Source: Chytridium lagenaria
Taxonomy: Eukaryota; Chytridiomycota; Chytridiomycetes; Chytridiales; Chytridiaceae
Assembly (NCBI GenBank): GCA_025449115.1
Contig: JAHLKC010000022.1
Coordinates: 310,001 to 374,000, forward strand
Direction of reading: 5' to 3'
Length of the DNA stretch: 64,000 nt
Shown: positions 13,449-24,502 of the stretch, in pieces
Position numbering within the stretch: position 1 is the stretch's first letter
How the letters are laid out: every line of letters starts with the position of its first letter
Position numbers and translations under genes: made by a program
The notes under the pieces: model-generated
What the model was told of the DNA's origin: nothing
Database searches by the model: none
The model's input: only the letters and a program-made list of their open reading frames with translations

Positions 13449-15661
13449 CTACTCCCCTTTATCTTCATCCATCGCCGTCCCTTCCTCCTCCTCTTCCTCC
13501 TCCTCAGCCTCCTCATCCGCCTCTTCCCCATCCCCTTCCTCTCCACCCTCCCCCTCATCCCCCTCCTTCATCCCCACATCCTCCACCTCCCCAACCCCCC
13601 TCATCACCTCCCCAATCTCCCTCTCCTCCTCCTCCGTCACCTTCTCAACCCCAACCGCACGTCCATCCATCGACATCCTCTTCACAGCTCCCCCCAACCC
13701 AACCCCAGAAACCCGTCGCACAGGCATCCCCATAAACACTCTCCCCTCATCCTCCTCATCCCCCTCCCCACCACGATCAGAATCACTGTCTTCCGCTTTC
13801 GGCGGGCGACTGCGGCGCTCTTTATGGCTTATCCCCGTGTAAGGCGGACGGTGGGACGGGAGGGATGACGTTGTGATAAAGTTGGTGATGGAGGAGGAGA
13901 GGGAGGGGTGGAGGGAGGGTGGGAGGGGTTCGTCGTCACGATCGGAAAGGTCTTCGTCTTCGTCAGAGGAGTAGCAGTCGAGTGGGATTTCTTGGTGTTG
14001 GACACTAGGCGCGTGAGGGACGTGACGGAGGCTTTCAAGGATTTTGCATCTACAATACTAATTAGTATATTGAATTCAAAGGAAAGACAAGAACATACTG
14101 GATTTTTTCGAGATATTCTTTTGTGTTTAATTCTCCATATTCGACGGTGGAATGTCTAACCGATATCTAATAAAGAAAACCCCACATCAATAAAAAAAGA
14201 AAAGAAACCAAAAAAAAAAACCATCAAGAAAAACAAAACCACACTCACTCTGGTCCATACGAATCAAAATACGTATGATACGGCATAACTACAAAAAAAA
14301 AAAAAGAAGGGGGTCATCAGTACAACTCCTTCACTCCCCAAAAAAAAACTTACCATCCGGAATCTCCACCCCACACGCCAACGCCGTCTCAAACACCAAG
14401 CCCTCGCCACATTCCGAATCGTATACCCCCCACCCCCCAAAAGCATCAACGGCACCCCAAACTTTTTCATAAACTCCACACTTCCCCCATGTCCTCTCAT
14501 GCTCAAATTAAAGCATCCAAGTCTGTCCCCCGCAAGCGAATCGCACCAAGCTGTAAAATCACCGCACCAGGTCGAAACCGTTCCATCACCGCTGTCATCA
14601 CGTTCTTAAAGAGGGTGTGGTAGGATTCGTCGTCTATGCCGTCATGGAGGGGGACGTTACCCTAAAAGGAAAGGGTTAGATAAAGGGAAAGGGGAAGAAG
14701 AGGGGCCTTACGAGTAATGTCGACCACGGCCTACACCGATATCCTGTCACATACGCGTCAATAGTGAAACCACAACCATAAGCAAACTCACATTAATAGC
14801 CCCTGTCCCGGGAAAAACTCTCCAAACTTATGAAATGACACCGTCATCACTCTATCCGAAGTAAAAAACGCCTCCTCAACTCCATCCCCATGATGCACGT
14901 CTGTATCAATATACTTCATTGAAAAAGTCAAAAAAAAAAGCAGACAAGTAGGTATTACCAGAACTCTGTCGTGAACACGTAAAAGCTCAAGAATACCAAG
15001 CACAATATCATTTACGTAGCAGAATCCTGAAGCTTCCCCCTTTTTGCGTGATGGAGTCCACCACCCCAGCTATACAAAAAATAAGCATAACCGAAAAAAA
15101 AAAAATCGGCAATCGCTTACTTATGGCGATATCCGAATGTCCCGCATTCAACCGTCTCGCCGCATCTAGCGTTCCAAAGAATTTAACAAACAAGCATCCA
15201 CGCAATAAAATACAAAACACGCCCGAAACATAAAAAAAAACGCCTCCAACAAAACTCAAACAATAGAAAGAAAATAAACCTACTTATTGACCCCCCGGCC
15301 GAAATCATACAAAACTCATACAACCCTTCAAAAACAGGACAATCCGGGCAATAATCACCCACATTGAATTTCGCCTGATACCGTTGAATATCCTCTGTAT
15401 CATCCGGTTTTACTCTTCTCAAAAAATCCTGATAACGTTAACAACAGACAAAAATAGGGCGTTCTTTTACAATGTATTCGTCGGTATGGAATTTCGTCAT
15501 CTCTTTAAAGGTGGCGTAGGTGGGTACTTCGAGAGACATTTTGGAGGTGAGGTTGTACGCGGTGATGAGGGAGTGGGCCATGCGGACTCGGGTCGGCTGG
15601 TTTGGAAAATAGGTGCCGTAGTTGGAGAAGATTTAAAAGCAACCATGGAGGGTTTCGACAT
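13449..15661 (-). CDS. Class I histone deacetylase (Rpd3/Hos2 type, multi-exon)
   Basis: Zn-dependent deacetylase of histone N-terminal lysines. Visible in order: [19 protein letters not shown] (~15635), [35 protein letters not shown] (~15420), [33 protein letters not shown] (~14910, metal and charge-relay residues), [36 protein letters not shown] (~14540), [18 protein letters not shown] with the catalytic Tyr (~14430), and a long acidic Glu-rich tail ending at TAA. There are about eight short introns. One missing base near 14815 takes the FFPG(T)G block out of frame, and another shift lies near 15635. The start is placed at the ATG 15661; a longer frame upstream is possible. Four bases' worth of novelty: an insertion gives [11 protein letters not shown] instead of the usual VG.DCPVF. 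Confidence 0.9.
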
Positions 15662-16605
15662 CGTTGCATGTTTGTACGATAATTCCAAAGGGTAGCGGTT
15701 TCTATAGCGTTTCCATTGCGCAAAGTGAGGACGGGCAGCCGTCACCTCCATCCAGTAATCAAGTACCAGTCTTTTCAGTCCCCACACTAGCCATGGTTCG
15801 TCCTTCCAGCTCGTTCGTATTATCATTCACAATGTATGTTGAGAGTCCCTCCATTTCTCAAATTCACACAGTCCTCTAATTCATATCCCCGTCGCCGTAT
15901 CCTGTAACTACATCCTTTAACGCACCTTCATGAAATGCTTCATCCCATAATTGTAAAGTCCAATATCGGCTGTAATTCCGTTCCATTGCCATACACAATG
16001 CAAGAATTGGTTAGAAACAGTATATGCTAGTTGGTTGTATAACAGAAGCGAATGACGGAGGTTTAGCGGAGAAAGGACGGAGGCAACGGAAACAAGCGTA
16101 TATAAAGACGAAACGCCGTCTCGACACAGCTAGATATATAAAGCCCTCGCTTCAACTTCAACCCGCTTTACATCCGGCATCCATAGCTCCCAACACTGCA
16201 CCGTCGCTTGCCGCATCCTCCAACACCCCGCCCCTTATTCGCAACTCATATAAACGGCCAAACGACACCTACGATGATAATGATAAGACACCCTCGGATT
16301 TGATGACCGCGTTGCAGAAGGCGCTATGAAATGGGACATGTCGACCGTCCCGCTGCCAGCATAGGGTGGGCTCATGGCAAGTTCTGTTCGAGCGAGGGTT
16401 TGTTCGAATTCTCAAAAATCAAAATTATTTTAGAGCAGTTGGTATCAAAACGTGCAAGAGTAAACTACACGAGCTCTAAAAGTTTAAAGTCCTCCGTTCA
16501 CCACTAAACGAGGCAAGGGAAATATCCCGACACAGGTAAAAAAGTATTCATTTCTTTATCCCCTTCTCCAAAACCCCCCAAAAAAACCATTTCATAGACA
16601 TCCCT
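15662..16605. other. Spacer between HDAC and YIF1, with a weak plus-strand reading frame
   Basis: A 101-codon plus frame at 16024-16329 (basic KGRRQRKQAYIKTKRRL, end SDLMTALQKAL) reads like a fragment of a real protein but has no recognised family and no clear upstream exons. TATATAAAG-like boxes occur at about 16099 and 16134. I would call it a possible small gene only. 16330-16605 contains nothing recognisable. Confidence 0.3.
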
Positions 16606-18181
16606 TCAAATCTTTGCAACAACATCCTTCCCACCCTTGGCGACATGCACAGTGGGCGCACCCGTATAAATCAAAAAGAACGCCGACAAGATCTGAAATA
16701 CGACCACGATAAACAAAAAGTAAATCCGGCGTTGTCTCTGCGGGCTCATCACGGTCGAATTGTTGGATTCAGGGAGGACAATATGGCGGAGGGTTCGAAG
16801 CTGCATTTAAAGAAGACTCAGTGATATGCGATGATGGTGAGAGAAGTGGCGGATAGAAACGTACTGTGAAGAACCCAAACGCAATCATGAGGTAAGCCAA
16901 TGACCCGTAGATGACCCATCCACCAAGCGATACCAACTTTAACAAAAGCACCACGATAATCCTGCATCAAAATTCAGTATTGCGCATATGACAAGAGAAA
17001 TATAACTTACGGTACATATTTATACCCACAAATCGCCACAAGATCCAAAAACGGCGCCTCATTCATCACGTTCAAAAGATAACACCCAAGTTTAAAAAAC
17101 AAAATCTCACACCCCGTAATAAAAAGCGCGGAAGTCGACCGTCAAACCCAAGAGCTTCGGGCTTGAACCTTTTTTTTTCAAACAGTAAATATCCGAAAAA
17201 CGCTTCGTTGAAGCAAAAAGGGCTCACCTGTCCGTCACTCCGTACAACGCCCCAACCACGAGAACATACGTCACGAAATCCATCACAGAATATACAGATC
17301 AGGGGCATTCAAATCTCTCTTGGCGGTTTATACCCTTCCATCTCGCCGTGTTCACTTCGGTTCACGAGTCTCGTCCAAGATTTTTGGCGGAATGGGAAAA
17401 GCAGCACGCGGATCTTACTCAACACATATGAATTGCTCACATTAAAATAATGACGCAACGTTGACATATTCACATAACGATTCACTGCAGAACACCATTA
17501 GTTTCAAGACAAAATTGCCCGAAGAAAACTCACGTTTTGATTAACCATCTGCGTACCCTGCTGTAACGCCTGCGCACCAAACTGCATCCCGATTTGACCG
17601 GCCGCGCTGTTTCTGAAATTGAGAGAATTGGGCTCCAAAGATATCGGGTTGAACACCTTGCTGCGGTTGAGTGTACCCCTGCTGACCGTATCCTTGTCCA
17701 TATTGTTGGAGGCGACTTTTCCTGATCCACTTCCAGCGGTTACCATATCTACACCGCGTTGAGGTTGCGGCGGTTGAGTGTAGCCGTATTGTTGTTGTTG
17801 AGGGTATGATGTGTATCCGGATTGTTGGGCGTACCCTTGTTGAGGTTGGTAGCCTTGGGGTTGAGCGTACCCTTGCTGAGGTTGAACGTATCCCTGTTGA
17901 GACTGCGCATATCCTCCTTGTTGAGACTGCGCATACCCCCCTTGTTGCTGTTGACCGTATCCTTGTTGAGCGTACCCCGTGTTCTGCTGATATCCTTGAA
18001 AGTTGCTGTATCCTGCGTCGTTAGAGGTTGATCGCTGTTGGGTTGGGAAGGGGGACGAGTTTTGGCCGGGTGCGGAGGGCATGCGCATGCCTTGAGGTGG
18101 GATCTGGGAGCGGGGGCCGCTGGTGGAGCTGCCATTACTGGGTTGACGGTGTTGAGGAGGAGGAGGGGGAGCCCAAGACAT
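16606..18181 (-). CDS. YIF1: YIF1 family Golgi/ER transport protein (multi-exon)
   Basis: Multi-pass partner of Yip1 in ER-to-Golgi vesicle transport (Hrf1/YIF1 family). The N-terminal ~150 residues are Gln/Tyr/Gly/Pro-rich with repeated QGY(A/G)Q units, then the conserved cytosolic block GQIGMQFGAQALQQG followed by RYVNMSTLRHYFNVSNSYVL (17500-17400), PVMDFVTYVLVVGALYG (~17260), RFTPEALGF, the membrane segments LLLKLVSLGGWVIYGSLAY and AYLMIAFGFFTVRTLRHIVL, and the family end SPQRQRRIYFLFIVVVFQIL. The conserved parts are joined over three or four introns. The Q-rich part is in frame only if one base is lost near 17740 and restored near 17605 (YGQGYGQQGY alternates with another frame). Confidence 0.88.
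17750..18060 (-). repeat. Degenerate QGYAQ/QQ repeats in YIF1 N-terminus
   Basis: On the minus strand successive 18-30 bp units encode variants of GGYAQSQQ, GYVQPQQ and GYAQPQ. This gives a low-complexity Q/G/Y-rich segment of about 90 residues. Confidence 0.8.
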
Positions 18182-18710
18182 GATCGGTTGATGAGGGGTG
18201 CTGAAATGAAGAAGAAATTTTGTTGTTATTGGTTGGAGGGAGGGGTTGGATGGGACCGCGACATCATTCGATGCGTTGGAGGGTCTTGATAGACGTCACT
18301 TAGAGACTGAGGCAGAGAGGAGGATTAGTGGTTTGAGACCGTTGTTGAATTAAAGGTTGCGATGAAACTAACGGCGCAGTGTCAGTCATAACTTTTATTA
18401 TCACCTCAATGCTCTCGTACTCCGAACAAAACGGCACTTTTACGCGATCCACGCTACAATGTCGCCATGGGCCTTCTAATGCGCTCGTCATTGAAAAGTA
18501 AACTAGTGGTATAAATCGAGATAAAGAGTTTACCGTCGAATAGAAATATTATTAAAAGAAAAAATGAAGAGCACCTCTTCGCTGTAAAAAAAAAACCAAA
18601 AAAAAAAAAAAATACGGAGCGAGAAAAGAACAAAGGCGTGAGAAGGAATAAAAGCTAGAAACTGAGAATTGATCGATTAAATCTCCCCAAAAACATCTTT
18701 CTTCAGACCA
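18182..18710. other. Intergenic region
   Basis: YIF1 promoter side and ankyrin-gene 3' side. Contains A-rich runs near 18580-18612. No coding signal. Confidence 0.45.
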
Positions 18711-20522
18711 TCACTCCTTCTCCTTCACAACTCCATCCACCGCCACAACCTTTGCACTCCCCCACATTCCGGACATCCTAAACCCATCCCTCCCCACTTT
18801 CCTCCTCCCTTTTTTCGCCTTCTTGCCCTCTAATATCTCCACAACCCCCATAAATCCCAATCGCTTGCATCTCTCAAACAACGTCCCCATGTGCCCCAAC
18901 ATCAGCCCCAGCATCCACAAGCACCCTCACATTCTCCACCGCATTCGCAAGCGTGGCTCTTGCAAGCGCATCATCATCATCAGCATGACATCAGCGCCTA
19001 ACGCGAGAAGAAAGGTGAGAATCGGGGTTGCGGAAGGTGACGAAGCGGCGACGCGGAGGGACGCATAATCTTGGGCTGCGATGACGTCGGCGAGGGTTTC
19101 GGTGGCAACGTGAGTGGAGGTTGTGTAAGGAAGAAGGAGAAGGGTGAGGGTTTCAAACGAGGCGCAGAACATGCGCGGATGATGGGATCTCCGTCGAGAG
19201 ATTCTGGATCGCTTCCTAGGGAAAGGAGATGGGTGATAATATAGGGTATGGGTCATGGAGGCGGCGAGGCGGAGGGGTTCGTCGTCGCGGACACGGTGGG
19301 GCCGGGTTGGAGGGTGTAGGTGGGATCGTGGGGTCGAGGGGGATGTGGTGATACTTGGTGATGCGGGGAGGGTTGCAAAGAGTGGGTTTACGATGGGGAT
19401 CGTGGAGGTGAAGCGTTGGACGAGGGGAAGGGAGCCGAGAGCCGACGCAGCGCGTAGTGGGGCGTGGTCGTTGATGTCAGAATTTAGAGAGACGGTGGGA
19501 GGTTGAGGAGAGAATTGAGGATAGTGAGGAGATGGGATTGAATTTCGGAAAGGTCAGGAGTTGTGAGCTTCGAGTTTGAGGGCGATGTGGCGTTTGGTGA
19601 GCATGTGGGGGAGGTAAGCGCGTTGAAGATGGACCAGAGAGTCGGTGCTCCTCGACTTTTTCAACGATATTTACGGCAGCATCGCAGCACGCGACAAGCA
19701 TACGCTCCAGGACAGCTTTGACGCCAGACTCGTCATTCGCCACAGCCTTTGAGGTGATTCCAATTAATTCTTGGCTGCTCTTCACCCAGCCGCGTCTCGC
19801 TACCTCCTCGATCACTAACAAGGCTGCTTCCGCGTTCAACCACCCGTTTTCCAAAAACTCATCTCCGCACTTTTCCAAAATGATCAGCAGAGCCTCTTCA
19901 CTTTGAAGATTCCCCTGCAACCCCATCACAACCTTCATAACCTCCCACTCTCTATCCCAAACTTTGACTCTTCCCTCCAGTCTTTTTCAAGCACAAGTCT
20001 TAAAAGATCCCACCCTTTTCTCTCTACAATCTCCACAACCGTATCCACCTCAACGCCAGCCCCCGCCTCCATCAATGCTTTCACAACGTCCGCATCCAAC
20101 CCCACCCTCACAGCGTGTCTCAAACATGCATCCCCAAGAACCTTACATCAGCCCCATGCGTCCTTGTGAGTGCACGGATCACGTCTGCAGCATGGCGGGG
20201 ATGGTTTTTTGGATGAGGTGATTTGAGGAGAGCTAGGAGAGCGAGAGAGGCGTCTTGAGCGTAATTTGGAAGAAGGAGAAGAGAGAGAGTTGGAGGTGGG
20301 GGAGGCCATAGGAGGGTGCGGAGAGTGCGGCAGGATGAGGACACAGCGACAGTGTTGGAAGCGAATTAGTGAGGGTGAGGATGGTGAGTAAGGAAGTGGT
20401 GGCAGTGAGACAAGGGTCTTGACTTCAACTTGAGAAGGTGGAGGAGGACTGCTGGTAAGAGAGGTCTCCGCACTGACTTCGTTGAGTGGAGGTGATGACG
20501 GCGCTATGTGATCTCCTTCCAT
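18711..20522 (-). CDS. Ankyrin-repeat protein (degenerate repeats, frameshifted)
   Basis: ATG at 20522 starts a Ser/Pro-rich N-terminus (MEGDHIAPSSPPL). From about 20330 the sequence has paired helices of ankyrin type in shifting frames: HAADVIRALTRTHGADVRF, CLRHAVRVGLDADVVKALME (~20120), GNLQSEEALLIILEKCGDEF and NGWLNAEAALLVIEEVARRG (~19870), NDHAPLRAASALGSLPLVQR (~19470), DEPLRLAASM (~19270), LRVAASSPSATPILTFLLALGADV, and LARATLANAVENVRVLVDAG (~18930) before a basic end. Large ankyrin proteins with 'DDxxLRxAxxxGxxxvVkxLl' repeats are common in chytrid genomes. Likely a protein-binding scaffold; partner unknown. Several single-base shifts prevent one continuous reading frame. Confidence 0.6.
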
Positions 20523-21134
20523 CTCTGCTGATGATGGCTTCTGAAAGTAATGATGAAGGGGCTCGTAGGAGGTGATGCGACGATAGGGTGTCTTGAGAAA
20601 CGAAAATGTTTCACAGATTCACCGCAAAGGCCTGATTGGGGTGGGGCGATCACGTCGTCTCTGCAATGTCAACGCGATGAATCGAGATAGAAAGCCGAGG
20701 TCGCATCAGCCAGCGTTGAATGAGTGAACGACGCGATACACGATCAAAATTCAATAACGCAAGTCGAGCTTTTGTTTCGGATTCCATTTGTTTTAAATCC
20801 CTTACAATTGGCTACGTCGACTGAAACAAGGGGACAAATATGGAGCTAAACAAACCACCAAAAGACCTGCAACGAGTGGCACTGGGGCCCTTGTGGCTAC
20901 GACAATCTAGCTGATAGGTTCTTACAGTGACCTTCTTTTAGGTCTGTGAAGGTGGAGCGGCTCATCCAACTGCAAAGTTAACCTGCTACGTTCAACGCTG
21001 CATCGGCAACAGCATTACTTGACGACTTCACACTAGGATATAGACGTTTAGAGAGAGATTCTGTCGTTACTCGCACATATCAATTAAACATTTCATCGCT
21101 GTACCGTTGCAAGCATCAGAGAGGAGGCTATAAC
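20523..21134. other. Divergent intergenic region
   Basis: 612 bp between divergent starts at 20522 and 21135. No coding signal, no obvious RNA gene; holds both promoters. Confidence 0.45.
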
Positions 21135-22348
21135 ATGGCCCCAGCTTTCTCTTATCACCGCCGTCAACAAGACCCTGTTCAAGAAGCCCCGATTATCGAA
21201 GATGACGACGAAGAACTCTTGGAACTCTCGCCATTGCCTGAAGATGACGAAGAAGTAGTTGCTCCGGCCCAACCTCCGGAATACGCACCCTATCAGATGT
21301 ACCGTCCACCAAAACCATTCCCAACTTCAACTCCTGTATTTTCCGTTGCGGCAGCGCCATTTACAACACCTGGCGTCAGCCCATTTACCAGGCCGGTGCC
21401 CAACCCCTCCATTAGTTTACTCGACACCATTATTCCGAACCAAGGCGCCATCACTGCTTCGTTTATCCAACCCTTTTCTCCCGTCACTCCCCACTGTATC
21501 TCCAACTCCCACAGCGCCATCATCGGCCAATTCCTTTCTTGATACCGCTCCCGCATTATCCCTACACCCATCCAAGACACCCCCTCCTCCTCCTCCGCTT
21601 CCCAACAAACCGCCTCTACTTCCAGCAGCATCATTCCGGGCCTCTCCCCTGCAGCCTCAACCGTCCTCCTCTCCGTCCTCGGCAATCTGCTCCGTTCTCC
21701 CTCGCCATCGGTGGAAGTATCTTTGTCGCTCGTCGTCAACGTCAACGTCCCACCATTAAAAGAGGGTACGGCATCATCCCTCCTCGAGCCCGTCAGAGCG
21801 CATCTCTTCCACGTGGAGGCCGCCCACTCTCCTCATCATCGATCCGATCCCTTCCCTCCCCTTCATCCTCACACATCCAATCCGCTTATTCCCAGACTCT
21901 ACTAGCTGCAAGTCGTGCCTCCCAGATGGCTTCCGAAATGCACGCGTCACGCAACGCACGCGTTGTCTCCGACACAATGCCTTCCCTCCCCATGAAACAT
22001 GCTTTCCAAGACCGCGCATCCGTCATGTATGCGATTGAACCGAAAGGCTCAAAATGGATGGATGATGCCGGATACGTTCGTCATGACTCCATGTACACGA
22101 ATCGGGAATCTGTTGCGTCCGCTGTAGCACCACCTCCAATGATCACTTTACCAAAAACTCCGGGCTCGGCGGTTGACATGGTAGACATTATGTCGATTGC
22201 GAGCCCGTCGCCAGAGAATATGGTGGCGTTTAGGGAATCAGCGGGCAGGTTTGGGAGGTTGAGGGATTTTGGGGACTTGGAAGGTTTTGAAGTGATTGAG
22301 GAGGAGGAAGATGTGGAGGGAGCGAGGGGAAGGTCGATGTCGCCGTAG
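21135..22348 (+). CDS. Hypothetical single-pass membrane protein with Ser/Thr/Pro-rich ectodomain
   Basis: ATG at 21135 opens an acidic N-terminus (EDDDEELLELSPLPEDDEE) followed by Pro/Thr-rich sequence. The frame breaks near 21500, 21555 and 21690. Following the best amino-acid continuity, a hydrophobic segment at about 21660-21735 (STVLLSVL..., SLAIGGSIFVARRQRQR) looks like a membrane helix with a basic stop-transfer. The last 200 residues (from RPTIKRGYGII) form one clean frame, Ser/Met-rich, ending EEEEDVEGARGRSMSP. No signal peptide is visible. No family recognised. The layout resembles fungal wall-stress sensors only in general form. Confidence 0.5.
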
Positions 22349-22896
22349 AATATGTTTGCTTTATTGTGTATATTAAACTGGCCCTTTTTCGATAACGCGT
22401 GCAGTGTAAAAACAAACAAACATATTGCTCAATTACCCTTTGTGACTTGATGCCATTTTCCTAACATCTGTGTCGGACTGTTAAACTCCGGGAAACATTT
22501 GGGTCTCTTACATTCATTATCTCTAACTCCAAACGCACAACGTCCACGGCAGTACAAACAACGGCACCGAGGGGAAACAGGCACTTTTCAAGGTTAGAGT
22601 TGCAGGTGATTCGCCTCGCTTTTCTAACGGGTAAACAAACAAGGTCTTGCGAGATTGGCTGTAAACTCTTGAAACCTCGAAAGGAGGTGGCTGCATAACA
22701 TTTAAAACTTGAAACGCGTCATTCCACGCTTTGACGCGCAACGCGGAGGAAAAATGAAAAATAAAGGGGATAATTATTCCCCTGTTTCAAACAGCAATCA
22801 ACTTTCTGGCATCCGTTCAAGTCCTTCAGTTTTCTTTCATACCCGTCATCGCACTCCTTTATCAAGACCGTCGTTATTTGACCAGACTCCAACATC
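22349..22896. other. Intergenic region
   Basis: 3' UTR of the preceding gene and promoter of the next. No conserved coding signal; short frames only. Confidence 0.45.
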
Positions 22897-24041
22897 ATGG
22901 CTGAAGTCCCTCCTTCTACATCTGTGCCGTTGGGTCCCGAACCCTCGACCACGTCGCTCCCACTCCCAAGTCCTCCAACCATACCGATATCTGATAACAT
23001 TCCTCAACCATTACCACAGCCATTATCATTCTCCCTACCGTCCCATCCGCAACCCAGCCCGTAACCATCTCCCCGAATCAACCGTCAACAACCACCTCCT
23101 TTCAGCCCATCTCATCTTCTTCACTCTTCTTCACTGGCACCCTCGCCAGCCCCATCGTCGTATCCCAACCTTCATCTGTTGACGTCATCGCAGGGTCATC
23201 AATATCATCAACCACCAACACCATCCCTCTATCAACAACCCTCCCTACCACCATAGCTTCCATCCCAGCCCCAACCGCCGCCTACCCCACCTCCCAATCC
23301 CAATCCTCCTTCTCCATCCCCCGCCCAACCCTCATAGCACTCATCCTAATCCCCATCCTCCTCATCCTCTTCCTCTTCCTCTTCTTCTTTTACCGTCACA
23401 CCCAAAGACATCGTCGCGGAAGCATTAAACTCGCAACAGAAGACGTGGAATCATTCCAAAAGAGTATTTCCGCGAACATATCAAAGAGGCTTTCGGTATC
23501 AAAGGTGACGCCAAAACTCTCCACGTCTCAGTCTGTCGATAAGGACCTACCAGCTGTTCCTCCATCAAACAGCGCGGATTTTCTAGTCTCCCCTTCCGCG
23601 ACGGCGGCCCCCGTACCTCAAATCTTGGCTCCCCCTACATCCCCACCATGGACAAACCACTTTACCGACACATCCAACCACGGCGCCACATTACCAGAGA
23701 CCCCCATCACGTCCACCGCCTCTCCCCGCCCTCGCGCCACCAGCAAACCGCCTCTTCCTAAAAAGAAATCCCTCACCGAAACAATGGTTCTCGACATGTA
23801 CGCCGACGCCGGCCCTGATACCAGCAGATCATATCGTAAAAGCATGCAAAGCAAGAAATCCATGACAACACTTCAGCGACGCGTATTGGTTGGTGGATAC
23901 ATGAATGAAGAATCGATTTCAGAGGACGCGGAAGTTGGTGATGAGGAGGCGGAAAGGAGGCGTGATGAAAAGAGACAAAAGTATATGAGTTTGTATACGG
24001 TTGGAGTTGGGGAGGATGGGGAAGGAGAAGTGAACGTGTGA
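22897..24041 (+). CDS. Hypothetical single-pass membrane protein, Ser/Pro-rich ectodomain
   Basis: ATG 22897 begins MAEVPPSTSVPLGPEPST with no cleavable signal peptide. After about 45 codons the frame shifts by one base near 23035 and continues as Ser/Thr/Pro-rich sequence to a strong membrane helix at about 23330-23395 (LIALILIPILLILFLFLFFF), then a basic stop (YRHTQRHRRGS) and a cytosolic tail of about 200 residues, rich in Ser/Pro, with KPPLPKKKSL and a terminal acidic/basic segment RRRDEKRQKYMSLYTVGVG. Same general layout as the preceding gene in the same orientation, so the two could be a loose pair. No family recognised. Topology (N outside) is inferred from the basic flank. Confidence 0.6.
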
Positions 24042-24502
24042 TGATTGGTTATTGCAGTATATCATAATAGTTTAGTTTTTTTATTCTAAATACCATGGTC
24101 TTGCCGTTGCATTTCAATTCTTCCCGCCTTTTCTACTTTAACCTTCTCCGCCAGGCTTTCTTCGTCTTCCTCTTCTGTAATTGTATCTGTCTAGCTAAAA
24201 TATGAATACACATCGTAGATCAACTCGCGTGGTGCCTTTATTAGTTTTTCGCATTTGCTAACGTCCCATTCTTCAAGTTCATGTTGACGCTCCGGTTCCA
24301 GTTCTGGTCACTCAACATACTCACGCTAATCATTTATAAGCCGAGGTACACGAATGCGGCGTACACATAAATGCAGAAAACGTCGACAGAACTTGTTATA
24401 TTATATACGACAAAACTCAATGCAGAAAACCATAGTGCCAAAGAAAAAACGCGAACGAGAACCGATTAAAACATTGATAAAAACCGAGAAATGTAAACGA
24501 GA
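24042..24502. other. Convergent 3' region
   Basis: AT-rich spacer between two convergent genes. No coding signal. Confidence 0.45.

Noticed and set aside
16024..16329. Confident small gene on the plus strand
   Set aside because: Composition looks protein-like but no family, no clear upstream exon or start context could be found; kept only as a remark in the spacer entry.
16360..16430. tRNA-like segment with GTTCGA motifs
   Set aside because: Arms do not pair into a cloverleaf and no A/B box spacing fits.
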